Source of the DNA: Euclidia mi
Lineage: Eukaryota > Arthropoda > Insecta > Lepidoptera > Erebidae
Direction: 5' to 3'
Assembly: GCA_944739405.2 (NCBI GenBank)
Contig: OX123182.2
Span: 93,240,051 to 93,304,050, forward strand
DNA length: 64,000 nt
The translations under genes and the position numbers were made by a program. The notes beneath the pieces were generated by a model. The model saw nothing but the letters and a program-made list of their open reading frames with translations, did no database searches and had not been told where the DNA came from. This document shows, piece after piece, positions 53,373 through 64,000 of this stretch (positions are counted from its first letter, which is position 1; the number at the start of each line of letters is the position of its first letter).

Positions 53373-53443
53373 GGATCGAACCGACAACACTCGGCGCAGT
53401 GACAATCGGCGAGACGGCCGCTTAAACCTCTACGCCATCCGTC
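53373..53443 (-). repeat. tRNA-derived SINE head, arm 2 copy
   Basis: Reverse complement of 35871-35945; the minus strand has GGTTCGATCC-like B box and the 'ggatggcgtagaggtttaag' A-box region. More diverged than the arm 1 copy. Confidence 0.55.
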
Positions 53444-55244
53444 TAGTCCATGTTTGAGATCAATAAAATTCATGTGTCTATCCCTCTTTCTTTCAAACGT
53501 AAACTTATGTCTCACAAATACCAAATGAATTCATAAGGTTTAGTTTCATAGACATTCAATTCCGATTACGTAAAAAATAATTAATCTGATAACGCAACAA
53601 AACTATATTCTCGGCAAAAGAGCGAAGCTATCACTTTCCTATAAGAGCTTTTTACGAACAGGCAATAAACTATGAAATTTCCGCCCGCAATTACTTCTGC
53701 GTATTATTATTTTGCGAGAAGATGAAGAATAATATTTTTCTTCCATATTATTTGTTATCCCATTGATGCGACCATGCCTAAAAACGTTAGTACTCTCTCA
53801 ACGAATTCACAATTCTGTTGTGTAACTTCTGTATTAACGCTTCCTAAGTGAATAATTGTCTAATTATGGCGTTTTAAGTACTGTAAAAAATTTCAACGCT
53901 TTGCGAAATATAGTAAACTAGGTAGGTGATCTGGATTATAGTAAAAACCAAATTCAATTTATATCTGATGAAAATTTATTATATATTATACTATCCGTGC
54001 GCAGCCAGGATGGCCCGCTAGTTAATATCCGTACTAATATTATAAATGCGAAAGTGTGTTTGTTTGTCTTTTTTTTACGTCGCAAAATACATGTCATGAT
54101 ATGATTTTAGAGTGTGCAGTGTTTAAAAAAGTAAAAAAAAAGTCAAAGTCCAACTGACTCTTACGCGAACATAGCCGAAGCCTAGCAGCTAAGCCTAGCA
54201 CGTAATTATATTGTCTAATTAGCTATCCGTGCAAGTATTATTGACAATTGCATTTAGCCCTTTGAGCAACGTCTTATTAGCCAGTCATGTTATGTTAATG
54301 AGTTAATCTTGGAAGTCGGCTAACATAGACGCACCGCAGCCTTATTATACAGGACTAACAAACAAACTCATTGTCACATTGCATTTAATATTCAAATATT
54401 CACACTTTTATATGAGTAGGTATAACAAATACATTTTACATAACATTAAAACCTTCTTACATTTTTCTTATCGAACAATCAAAGAGATATATCTGAGCGT
54501 CTGCCGGAGAAAAATGCATATGACTTCGTTAGACAGCTTTATACACTTAACAGAAGTTAGCCGCATTTATTTCATTGAGAAAATTATCTTAATGACGTTG
54601 GCGGATCTCGGCGTTCTGCTTTACGAAGTATAATTAAGTTTTGTTAACGTTTTATTGTTCTAAAGACTAGCAGCTGAACGTCTATATATAGTGTATATCG
54701 CCGATTACTAGGTTTGCTGAAATCGTAAGCACTCCTAATATGTACAGGTACCAAGAGGATAAGTTAATAGTACTGTAAACGTCCTCAATGGAAAAACGGT
54801 GACGTAGATACCTTTGAAAATATAAAAATTACATTGTCAGTTTTTTTTTTGCTCGTGCCATTGTCCTCTGCTCCAAATACCTTTTATTCGTCTTTCTATA
54901 GGAACTAAAAAACTAAACTATGTTTCCTATTTGTAATATTTAGCCACTATAATTATTTCCTAGAACGTTTCACACACGGTCTACTGATTCCAATTTAGGC
55001 ACTTTGGTAACTATAGTTCATTGATATCATACTTACAAATAGACGTCTAAAGAAATTGTTTCCATCAGTCTAACATTATTTGGTCCATGAAATCAAGGAC
55101 CTACGAGTTCTAGCTTAGCTGTCAGTATCACTGACCAGTACACTAATAGGCCAGTCATAACTACTTATCTTTGTTTACTGGGTGTCTGTTACAGCCAAGA
55201 ATAATTGACTATCTGCTACATCTCTACTACGGTTAGAATACTGC
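53444..55244. other. Arm 2, non-coding
   Basis: Arm homology to about 54770, then sequence without arm 1 counterpart leading into the LINE. The 84-residue frame at 54379-54633 lies in arm-homologous DNA that is not open in arm 1, so it is not a gene. Confidence 0.6.
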
Positions 55245-55901
55245 TAAAAAAAAGTCAAAGTAAAAAATCATTTATTCATCTAGGTCACAACGTGACGCTC
55301 ATGAACGTCAAATTTTTTAAGTAAATTAATAATGCTTCTACATTTACATTTACTGCCCATTCGCAAAGCAATAGGTAGAACCACGAGAAAGAACGGGCAA
55401 TAAAACTCGTGGCCACTCTTTTTAATCGCCAGTGTTATGGTACATATTTTGTTTTTGTAAGGAGCTGCAACTGTTTCACATTGTAATTAATTACTTGTAA
55501 ATAGTAAATAAGAACATACATATTATATACAAAATATGTAGTTATTAAATTAAGTGCTGTAGTAGTCTTCAAATGTGAATCTTGTGTAACAGGAGCATCC
55601 ACTTACGCTTTATAATGTAGGCAACTCGCGACCATGTTCAGAACTATGGTGGAAAAGTATGTTACAGAAAGTGACGGTATATGAATACACGAAAATTACA
55701 AAAACGTTAGTATCCAGCCCATGATAACGAGTTACCTTCATCTAACACTGTAGCAATATTTAATAAAATTTGTGGAACAACAATGAAAATGTAAATGTAG
55801 TAAGTTGAATGACCTAATAATGCATGAATATTAAATTAATAGAACTAGAGATATTATATAAAAAAAAACTGAAAAGTAAGGTATCTATATAAATTAAAAA
55901 A

Positions 55902-58749
55902 TCAAGAGTTGGCTAGTATAAGTGACCACCTATCCTTATCACTGAAATAATCATTAATGGTATAATAACCTTTCCTAATAAGGCAGTCTTTTATTTTACT
56001 TTTGAACGTACTAAATGGCAATTCTAAAAGACTAATTGGTATTTTATTGTATATACGAATACCTAGCCCTACAAAAGAATTATTAACTTTATGTAAACGA
56101 TGATAAGGGGCATATAACTTATGCCTGTTTCGAGTATTTATGTTATGTACATCACTTTTTGTAGTAAATAAACCTATATTTTGCCTAATATACAATATAT
56201 TAGCAAATAAAAATTGCGAGGCTACTGTAAGAATCCCTATAGACTTAAAGCGTTCCCTAAGAGTATCTTTTGCACCTAACATGTATATTGCTCGTACCGC
56301 TCGTTTCTGTAGAACGAAGATATTCTGAATATCCGCAGCTTTGCCCCATAACAAAATACCGTAGGACATGACACTATGAAAATAGCTAAAATAAACTAGA
56401 CGAGCTGTGTCAACATCAGTAAGTTGTCTAACTTTTTTGACAGCATACGCAGCAGAACTGAGCTTACCTGCAAGACATGCTATATGTGCACTCCATTGTA
56501 ACTTATTATCTAGTGTAATGCCTAGGAACACTGTCGAGTCAACTGTGTCAAGTTCCTCCCTATCTAGCCTTATATTAGGTCCCAGTTGTCTAACGTTAGG
56601 TAAAGCAAATTTAACGCATTTAGTCTTTTTAGAATTAAGCACTAGGTTGTTTGCTGTAAACCATTGTGTAACCTGTATAAGTGCATTATTTACATCATCA
56701 AATTGATTCCTATTCCTATCTACTTTAAAAATAAGTGACCTATCATCTGCAAAAAGTACGACATCACAGATATTTTTTAAATAAAAAGGTAAGTCATTAA
56801 TATATACAAGGAATAGAAAAGGACCTAAAATAGAGCCTTGTGGAACGCCTAACTGTATAGGTAATTTAGAGGATGTAGTCCCATTTACATCGACGCACTG
56901 AAATCTTTGCCGCAGGTACGACTCGACAACACAAAGTGCGGTTTCCTCTACGCCGTAGTGGCGGAGCTTACGCAGCAGTGTGTCGTGATGAACGCAATCA
57001 AATGCTTTTGAGAGGTCACAGAATACTCCGATAGCATTTTTAGATGACTCCCAAGCATTATAAACGTGTTTTATGAGAGCAACACCCGCATCAGTAGTGG
57101 ATCTACCTTTAGTAAATCCGTATTGATCTTTATGAAGCAGACTATTTAAATTAAAGTGTCTTAGTAGCTGCTTTAATAAAATCTTTTCAAATATTTTACT
57201 AAATGCCGGCAAGATAGAGATGGGCCTGAAGTTATTTACGTCATTTTTACTGCCAGATTTGAATAAAGGTATGATTTTACTTAATTTCATCAAATCCGGA
57301 AATACGCCTAAGTCAAAACATTGGTTAAAAATTATAGAGAGGTAAGGCGCAACAGTCTCAACTATAGTACCTAAAAGTTTAATTGAAATGCCCCAAAAGT
57401 CGCCGGTATTTTTAATATTAATTGAATTATATGCGATCAATATATCTCGCGGGGTAACGTGCTCGAATCTAAACACGCTCTTGCATTCAGGTACACTGCT
57501 AAGCAAAAAATTTCCAGCGTCTAAAGATGATGATTGTAAAGAGCTAGTAGTTGTTAAAGGTATGCTCGCAAAGAAACTATTGAACATATGCGCTACTTGA
57601 GTTTGATTGGTGACTAATAAATTGTTTTCTTTTAGTTCAAATTGGTTTTCCCGTGGTCGTGCTCTTCCAGTTTCATTATTTATAATTCTCCAAGTTTCTT
57701 TAATTACATTTGTTGAATGCTTAATTTTGCTAATAATAAATTTAGATTTTACCATAACACAAACTTGTTTAAAAAATTTTGAGTAGTTTTTTACATAATT
57801 TAGAAAAGGTGTGTCAAATCTATGTTGTTTCATACCATATAATTCAAACAATTTGGCTCTACTTCTGTATATACCTATAGTGGCCCACTGGTTAAAAGAT
57901 CCGGTAGTACCCTTTAATGTGACAGTTTTACTCTTGAAAGTATCTTGAAACTCATTATTTACTATTCCAAAAAGTGAATTATAAATTGTATTTGGATTTT
58001 CTGAGTTCAAAATTGAGGGATTGAGTTTAGCGATAATATTGTTTTTAAAACGTATAAGACGATTGGTAGTTTGAGGCCTACATTCTACTGTATGTGATTT
58101 ATCATATGTTGTACATGAAAAACTAGCTATCTGTCCACGGTGATCAGAAGGAAGAGAACTAATAACTACTGGGTTTTTAGCAACACAAGAACTAAATATG
58201 TTATCCAAACAAGTAGAAGATGTTTCAGAGACTCTAGTAGGTTCACAGAATAAATTACTTAAATTAAATGACTTAAAAAGATTCAGAAATCTAGTACACT
58301 GTGAAGAATTCTCTAAAATATTAATATTAAAAAGCACCACATACTATAATATTCTTATGACTACCTATAATTTTATTAAGACCATCTTCCATAACAGTCT
58401 CAAATAGATTATAATCACCAGAAGGGGGTCGATATACACAAATTATAATATATAAGTCTAGTTCCACACAGGACAACTCAATAGTGCGCTCAATAGATAA
58501 ATTTACAATATCCTTACGTTCTTTGCATTTTAATAAATTTGAAGTCATTATGAGAGAACCGCCTCTAATAGCCTGCTTTCTTATATACGAACTCTGCACT
58601 GTGTAATATTCATTTATAACAATAACCTCATGGGTGCTTAACCAATGTTCAGTTAAGCACAAAACCTTAACGTCATATTTTTCTAGAAATAAACTTAACT
58701 CTAACTCTTTGCCCGATAGGCCCTGCATGTTTTGATGTACTATATTCAA
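55902..58749 (-). pseudogene. CR1-like ORF2: endonuclease and RT, one frameshift at the active site
   Basis: Endonuclease N-part 58749-58327: LNIVHQNMQGLSGKELEL, LCLTEHWLST (catalytic Glu), ICVYRPPSG, IIVCGAF stop. The family motif is GDFN; the Asp is replaced and an extra T in the run at about 58332-58336 shifts the frame. The rest (58340-55902, 812 residues) is open: FNINILENSS, TCLDNIFS, SDHRGQIASF, then RT with NNFRPISILPAFSKIFEKIL, QYGFTKGRSTTDA, FCDLSKAFDCVHHDTLLRKL, GVPQGSILGPFLFLVYINDL and LFADDRSLIF (ADD). The C-terminus ends WSLILANS. RT catalytic residues intact, endonuclease dead. Confidence 0.85.
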
Positions 58750-60276
58750 ATACTGCAGCCTAACTTTTGTCCTATCTTGGAGTTTAAATCACAAAATGTG
58801 TCAATAAAAACGTTGTTAGTACATGTACTAACCCTATCAAATAAATTGTCAACACAAGGCTCACTGCCTTGCTGTAAATTGTATGCTAATAACTTAGCAA
58901 TTTGTCGCTTAATATAAAATGGCAGATACATTGTATCTTTAGTTAAAATAAATTTACTAATAAATTTATTAGCGTCAAAAAACAATATTGCGTCACTATG
59001 ACGACAAGTTATGTTATACAATAACATGTTTAATGAGTGTATGTGCATATTTTGTGTGTGTGTTAAGTTGTTTGAGTAAGGTAAAGCACCTAAAATAAAT
59101 TTACAACTAAATTTAGAATTAAGTTCTATCAACAATTCAACACATTCTATGATATCCTGTCTCTTTACAGTTAAACTGTTACCAAACAATAATATTGCAG
59201 TACTACTCTCATCTAAGGGGTGTAATTTAATCTGATTAACTAAACTACAGTAACTATCCCCTGGCCTACAATAATTTATAACACACTGATTTGTATATTC
59301 ACTGAGAAGACTACCAAAATTGTGACCTAGCCAATCAGAAAAAATAAAAGTTTTATTAATAGATGTTGGAAGCCTAGATTTATTTAAATTTGATTGTAAT
59401 GAGTGTGAGTTTTGTGGATTGCTAGAAAAATTCTCAGGTAGTACGGTACTCAATGGCTCTGCTGGTACAAGAGTATGAGTACAAGAACACGAGACTCACC
59501 TGCCTCCACTATACGCTTGCTCAGTTCTTGTTGAGAAGCTTGGTATTTGTTGAAGATCTCATTTAAGGTTCTTTCCCTAAGTAATATCTCTTCCCTTAAG
59601 CGATGAGTTTCCATATCATACACTGATCTGCTATGTTCCAAATTTCTAGAGTACTCAGAAAGTTGATTAACTAAGTTTATGCGCTCCTTTCTAAGATTTA
59701 AATTAACCCTATGCACATTATATTTCCTAATAGATTTATGATATTTTTTTATTAATTTAGTAATTTTAATGTAACGTTTAAGTTTATTACGACTAGAAAA
59801 GCTGGGTCTCATAATAATGGTATCCCCCTGGTCAGATCTATTGTCACAACTGGCTCCCTAATGCACACATGATCAGGCTCACTACTAACCAACTCATGAT
59901 ATAGGCTACAGGTATTCGCAATCTGTTGACTGTGTTTATTTATTTCTATGTTGGAGATGGTTTTATGAGCTTCACTCAATTCACGTTCCAGTTCAGCAAC
60001 ACGTCTCAGAGCTTCTTCATGAGTGTCCATGCACTGTTGGAAGTTGGACACCGTCAGTCGAAGTTGTTCATGTTGCTCAAGTATTTCAAGATGGTGTGTG
60101 TGCATTTCAGCCAGCTGTGCCTTGAGTTCAGTGTTCTTGTCTACTATTTTCTTTACTTCTTCTTCGCTGTCCTCTCTTTCCTGAAGCAGCTGGTTACACA
60201 GGCTTTTGGAGGATTCCAATTCCTTGAGTGTGGACTGTAATTTGTCCTCCAGAACTGCCATTCTGCGGGTCATCAT
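58746..60276 (-). pseudogene. CR1-like ORF1: coiled coil plus SGNH/GDSL esterase-like domain
   Basis: Three overlapping frames. 60276-59809: MMTRRMAVLEDKLQSTLKEL, a long coiled coil, ends IDLTRGIPLL stop. 59812-59450: basic helical segment (KLKRYIKITKLIKKYHK, RLREEILLRERTL). 59453-58746: TFIFSDWLGHNFGSLLSEYT, INYCRPGDSYCSLVNQIKLH, ILLFGNSLTV, CKFILGALPYSNN, the layout of the esterase domain in CR1-type ORF1 proteins, with SDW where GDS is usual. Frame steps near 59810 and 59480 look like one-base lesions. The protein would bind RNA; the esterase role is unknown. Confidence 0.65.
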
Positions 60277-60310
60277 TTGAACAGACCCACCCCGTAAGCA
60301 CCTGAAATAT

Positions 60311-61760
60311 AAGGAAGAGTGAGTAAAGTCAGCAGAGAGAAACTAAGAAATGGGTGGATAGAAAGTTGAGAAGGAAATAATGTAGGTAGATTATAAAAAA
60401 ATAACAGAAAAGTAAATTAAATAAATTTGGGAACAGCTTATTTTAAATCTAACTATTGGGGAATATGAAAGTAATGAATAGGTACAAAAAATTTATATGT
60501 TTGATATTATACTTATAAAACAATAAAATAAAATTGGAATGTAGGTAGGTACTTCTATATATTGACCTGTGTAACACTATTGTACTCCTTAAATTAATAT
60601 ACTTATTTTATAATAAATAATTATGTTTTGTGTATAGTGTGTCATGTAGTATATGGTGTCTGAGGCAAATGTTTTTCGTCATCGATTTTGCTTCCACAAA
60701 TTGTCAAGCAAAAGGAGACATAAACGGTGCCGCTGTGTATTGTAAATGACGTCGCTCACGTGCAGTGAGCAGTGTTTATGAAATGCATAGTGTATATTAG
60801 TTAGTATTATATCAATAAAACGATACAGGGATAAGTAAATAATTATGAAAACAATACTCCCCGGGTTTCCAGTTGATTTTGAATCTTGTTTATGTTGTAT
60901 CAGTTGTCCGTTACTTTGACAGTTGGTCCGCCACAAGTTTTCCAGTGAGGTTTAGTCACTAGTCCTTTGATATTATGTTACACAAACAATTATTGCTAAG
61001 GTTTATGGGTATACACTTTAATTTAGAGATACAATTAATGAGGAAAACAAAATAAAACTATTTTTATCAATTAAATTATTATACACGTAGCGAAATGACA
61101 GCTGTTCGCTAGTGTTGCCAGCGAGGAATCTCCAAGCTAAGATGAGAGCAGTAGCTATCGATCAATAGAATTCAGGTTTACAGCAATCTTGATAGCCCGT
61201 AAGCGGCCGCCTCACCCACTAAGTGCCCTCCACAAACTATTGTTTCAGGTCTGGGTGTACTCTGTGTACATTGATTGAAAGTTTTTAAATTCACTCACGA
61301 CATCATTATGACTTGTTTCTATTGCGGAGATTGCCAAAAGAAGGACTCTAAAATCTAGCGTTTGAGTTCCTAGCATAAAGTAATTTCTTGATATTGACCT
61401 CATCGCATCAAGGTATTGGTGTGAGTTTGTGGTTAGTATCCTCAACCAAGAACTAATTTTAATAGGAAGCTTAGAGAGAACGGACGGTGAAGTTGGACTA
61501 ACGTATAATTTATGCCGTATGTCATTAACTAGCCTGGCTATGCCGCAACTGTCAAGTTTATTTGCAGATTCTAGATGAATTCAAACAATATAATATGCCG
61601 CTGATGTATGAAGGAAAAAAGGGAAAAAACTGGGAAAACGTTAAAGTAGAGACAAATAAGACACAAAGGCCTGATCCAAATTCTTATTCTAAATTTTTTA
61701 CTATCAATGCTGCCGTCTAGCTTAATTTATATTTTTGCCGCTATAGATTTCCTCATTTCT
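60311..61760. other. Arm 2, no recognised gene
   Basis: 60311-61390 has no arm 1 counterpart and may include the LINE 5' UTR. 61390-61760 matches arm 1 (31195-31410 and 33200-33325). It contains the uninterrupted counterpart of the TIR-transposon site (near 61510-61526). Short frames at 60679-60936 and 61245-61445 show no family features. Confidence 0.5.
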
Positions 61761-62340
61761 AGGGTTCCGTACCAAAAGAAACCAGATCCTTATAGAATAA
61801 CTTTGTTTCTTATAGAATCGCCTGTTCGTCTGTCTGCGATGAAACTTAATTTCGGCAACGTGTTTCGATGATAAGTTGAAATCTATAGCCCCTCCAAGTT
61901 GTAATTCTAGCTGTAAGGCTGTTTAAAAAAAATCAATCCTTTATGCCGCAAAAATGCATATTTTGGCACTCTCAAGGGAATAAAAATTAATTGCGTACTT
62001 CCCGTTACCTGGAACCATTAAATTTGCCAAGTAATGTCGTTTTATAGTAAAAGTTTTAGGAAAATCTGATAATTAAACATTTGTAATTGAATCATAAAAT
62101 ACAGGATCAAATTTTAAAATTGTAGCTACTGGTTCAATTGAGGAAAGGCGTTGATATGTATATGGCAAAATACATGTTTCACGAGGCATACCGCTGAATT
62201 TCAGGAAAAGCTCGAGACTTGATTCCTATAGTCCGAGAAATAACAGTAAATTACTTTATACGGAACCGTCTGTGGGCGATTGACTGACCGCACTTGTCCG
62301 TCCGGTTTTATATTTTTACGCTTAATTCATTATTATTATA
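61761..62340 (-). repeat. Lepidopteran 'ggttccgtac' repeat
   Basis: On the minus strand it runs from 'gacaagtgcggtcag', 'acggttccgtataaag' and 'ttctcggactatag' to 'ggtacggaaccc'. Matched in reverse by 30300-30690 and 30973-31190 in arm 1, and partly by 2119-2195. Class unknown. Confidence 0.6.
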
Positions 62341-62344
62341 TAAT

Positions 62345-62760
62345 TATGTGCACATAAACTTATTTTTTTATTGCGTACTTATCTAACTGTGTTCAAATTC
62401 GAAGAACAACGGTTTAATAAATGTTTTAACAATCAAAATGAGAACCTCCTTCTTCAATGCGATTAAAATCTGACCCTACATTAAATCCTTTGTACCCTTG
62501 TTACTAAAATTACTTATCGCGCCTCATAAAACGATTCACAATAAAAGTACTATATTGTAATCATTATTTTTACAGCACTTTCCGCCAACCCACCTTGAAT
62601 TTTTGAGATTGTTTCGTAATTGTGTAACAATTAATTAACTTGAAAAGAGTTTTGAGTTTCATAATTATAGCATTCATAATATAATACGGTAATAGTGAAA
62701 TAAGAGCGTGTCATAACACTTTTAAGATTTTTTTTCTTTTCTTTTTCATAGAGTAATATA
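62345..62760 (+). repeat. Dispersed ~400-bp repeat, copy C
   Basis: Same sequence as 7893-8290 (plus) and 29895-30300 (minus): 'ttattgcgtacttatcta', 'atgagaacctccttcttcaa', 'gtaacaattaattaacttg'. Continues to 62790, where a SINE interrupts it. Confidence 0.85.
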
Positions 62761-62790
62761 TTATTTGAAAATCGACGTAAAGTAACAGTA

Positions 62791-63008
62791 CTTATAGTGT
62801 TGCGTTTCGTTCGGTGAGTGCGAGTGCCGGAGGCCCTATCCCCTATTCCTTCTTCCTCATTCCACTCCTCATCCTATCCCTTTTCCCATCCCAAGGGGCG
62901 CCAACGCACTTGTGACTCCTGTGGTGTTGCTTGTGTCCATGGGCGGCGGTAATTGCTTACCATCAGGTGATCCGTCTGCTCGTTTGCCACCTACTACTAT
63001 AAAAAAAA
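62791..63008 (+). mobile_element. Lepidopteran SINE or LINE 3' end
   Basis: 'gtgagtgcgagtgccggagg', 'gggcggcggtaattgcttac', 'catcaggtgatccgtctgct', 'cgtttgcc' and an A8 tail, a 3' end I recognise as very common in Lepidoptera. Arm 1 (29835-29845) and the segment near 16866 show the uninterrupted sequence 'gtaacggtaactaaaat', so limits are set by the empty sites. No clear TSD. Confidence 0.8.
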
Positions 63009-63199
63009 CTAAAATAAATAACTAATATAAAGTGTATTTTCATTGCATGAGTCCTAGCACATACACACACACGTACACTCTCATATATTTTCCAGGTTGC
63101 CTCAGTTAATTCGTACAATCTTTACTTTGGAATCTAAATATATTTTACGCGTACCTATTACAAGGGAAAACGATATAATACATATAGACAGCACAGCAC

Positions 63200-63531
63200 A
63201 AGTCATTCGGACAAGTATTTCGGACACGTATCACGATAAGAGAACTTCATGGAGCGACTGGTCATCCAAGGCTTAGTGGAAGGCAAGCGCTCTCGCGGGC
63301 GATCACCTACGCACTGGACTGACCTAATTAAATCTGCCACTCAGAGTTCCATTGTAGAGTGCTCACGCAATGCAATGAACCGTAACAGATGGAGAAACAT
63401 CGCAGAGGCTTCAATAGCCAAGCAGAAGGCTGATGACGACCCAAAACCCTCATGACAACTCACTCATGACATTCATCACGGAGCCACGACTACTCTGTCA
63501 AGAGTGTACGACTGAAGAGGGATAGAGAGAA
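63200..63531 (+). mobile_element. 5'-truncated LINE tail with 8-bp TSD
   Basis: Flanked by CACAGCAC at 63192-63199 and 63532-63539. Arm 1 (29657-29664, minus strand 'gacaacacagcacgatgc') is the empty site. It encodes the C-terminal end of a LINE RT protein. It interrupts arm 2 only. Confidence 0.88.
63217..63455 (+). pseudogene. LINE ORF2 C-terminus fragment
   Basis: FGHVSR, a stop, then MERLVIQGLVEGKRSRGRS, PTHWTDLIKSATQSS, NRWRNIAEASIAKQKADDD and a stop at 63455. The FGHV, GKRxRGRxPTxW and RWRxI spacing is the C-terminal pattern of many insect LINE ORF2 proteins that lack RNase H. Only the end is present. Confidence 0.65.
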
Positions 63532-63756
63532 CACAGCACGATGCAAACATAAATTTCGCAACAAAGTCAGTAACGACGAGGTGTGCAATTCAAGCCTTGA
63601 ACAAAAGTCTTACCGATGAACTTCAAAACAGATCACATGTTAAAAGTATGTAGATACATGACTGTATTAACTCAATTATGCGTTCTCTACCCGTTAACCC
63701 TTTGGTCTGTGAAGTGAATTGTAGTGCTAATACCAAGGATTTACTTACTATTCGTA

Positions 63757-63905
63757 GTAGGCCACGTTAAGCGACGCTTGCAGAGGTCATCATTAGGATT
63801 GGTGACCGCTTTGTGTCATTTGCATGAGCATGGCAGAGCGCTGCATCACAAACAAGAATGGTCGGGACATGCCGGGAAGTCTTCAGGTGACCTATAAACT
63901 CCTAC
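63757..63905 (+). mobile_element. 5S rRNA-derived SINE, old copy (arm 2 end)
   Basis: 'ccacgttaagcgacgcttgc', 'ggattggtgaccgc', 'ggtcgggacatgccggg' and 'aaactcctacacca'. Pairs with 29275-29440. The arm homology ends with it. Confidence 0.7.
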
Positions 63906-64000
63906 ACCATAGGAGTGGGTAATATCACTTTTTATGAATATCAAATTGTATCTATATATCGACATTCGATATTGGATTTTAAAACACTATATTTTAACCT
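63906..64000. other. Unassigned end of window
   Basis: 'taggagtgggtaatatcac' onward, AT-rich, unlike the flank of arm 1. Could be the start of another insertion. Confidence 0.4.

Larger units (their letters stand above)
55245..60310 (-). mobile_element. CR1-like LINE with esterase-type ORF1, frame-broken
   Basis: Minus-strand LINE: coiled-coil and SGNH-esterase-like ORF1 (60276-58746 in three frames), endonuclease and RT (58749-55902 in two frames), a 3' UTR of about 650 bp ending near 55245 ('gaataaatgattttttac', 'tttgactt', T run). The esterase ORF1 plus this RT fits the CR1 group. The 5' end is uncertain (60.3-61.3 kb); no TSD found. It lies in the arm 2-specific block. Confidence 0.75.
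49625..63905 (-). repeat. Arm 2 of the large inverted duplication
   Basis: Mirror of arm 1 (block pairs given there). Insertions seen only in this arm: fold-back 51071-51515, gypsy gag-protease remnant 51848-52760 (or lost from arm 1), MITE 52852-53234, a block of about 6.6 kb at 54770-61390 that includes the CR1-like LINE, the SINE 62791-63008 and a LINE fragment 63200-63531. The outer end stops at the 3' end of an old 5S-derived SINE; the following 95 bp up to the window edge differ from arm 1's flank, so the true limit could lie beyond the window if those bases are another insertion. Confidence 0.85.

Noticed and set aside
54379..54633. 84-residue open frame
   Set aside because: Lies in arm-homologous DNA whose arm 1 counterpart is not open; basic and low-complexity.
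29275..63905. Whole inverted structure as one giant TIR transposon
   Set aside because: Arms contain several unrelated older repeats, one of which (the 400-bp repeat) also occurs alone at 7893; no TSD or terminal motif at the outer ends.
1..64000. CRISPR arrays, rRNA operon, telomeric TTAGG arrays
   Set aside because: None seen; tandem repeats are only short microsatellites, and the 5S-like sequences are SINE heads.

Overview
The window looks like nuclear DNA of a lepidopteran insect. It is AT-rich with short GC-rich islands. It carries dispersed sequences I recognise from moth and butterfly genomes: the 'accatcaggtgatccgtctg' tail near 62.9 kb, the 'cgctcccgtgg' repeat near 48.1 kb and the 'ggttccgtac' repeat near 61.8 kb. 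I find no host protein-coding gene, rRNA or functional tRNA. Nearly everything I can explain is transposable-element (TE) sequence, much of it nested.

Layout. 0-1.1 kb: broken YqaJ-type exonuclease gene with a small LINE tail inserted in it. 2.4-2.6 kb: SINE remnant. 3.1-5.9 kb: DNA transposon with 42-bp terminal inverted repeats (TIRs) and a MADF-gene remnant, split by a 5'-truncated RTE-like LINE. 7.9-16.9 kb: a dispersed repeat apparently split by a jockey-type LINE, which is itself split by an apparently intact 5.08-kb LINE (ORF1 with a baculovirus-FP-like domain; ORF2 endonuclease plus reverse transcriptase (RT)). 17.1 kb: tRNA-headed SINE sharing its 3' tail with the RTE-like LINE. 19.1-20.7 kb: Harbinger-like deletion derivative and a small palindromic MITE. 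22.1-26.1 kb: I-clade LINE with RNase H, abutting a BEL/Pao gag remnant.

29.3-63.9 kb: the main structural feature is a large, diverged inverted duplication. Arm 1 is about 29.28-45.83 kb and arm 2 about 49.63-63.91 kb, around a spacer of about 3.8 kb. About two dozen homologous blocks run collinearly in opposite orientation. Each arm has its own later insertions, so one arm often shows the empty site of the other. Arm 1 carries a 5S-rRNA-derived SINE, a 1.8-kb TIR transposon and a complete 8.1-kb BEL/Pao element with apparently identical 1153-bp long terminal repeats (LTRs) and a 5-bp target-site duplication (TSD). Arm 2 carries a fold-back element, a 'cagggtgt' MITE, a CR1-like LINE, a lepidopteran SINE and a truncated LINE. 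The Ty3/gypsy gag-protease remnant is seen only in arm 2.

Reading. The elements form a layered history: an old dispersed repeat and old 5S SINE came first, then the inverted duplication, then arm-specific insertions. The BEL element and the LINE at 9.57-14.65 kb look youngest. The absence of host genes and the nesting fit heterochromatin, a W chromosome or a piRNA-type locus, but sequence alone does not decide that. All similarity statements come from reading the sequence by eye.
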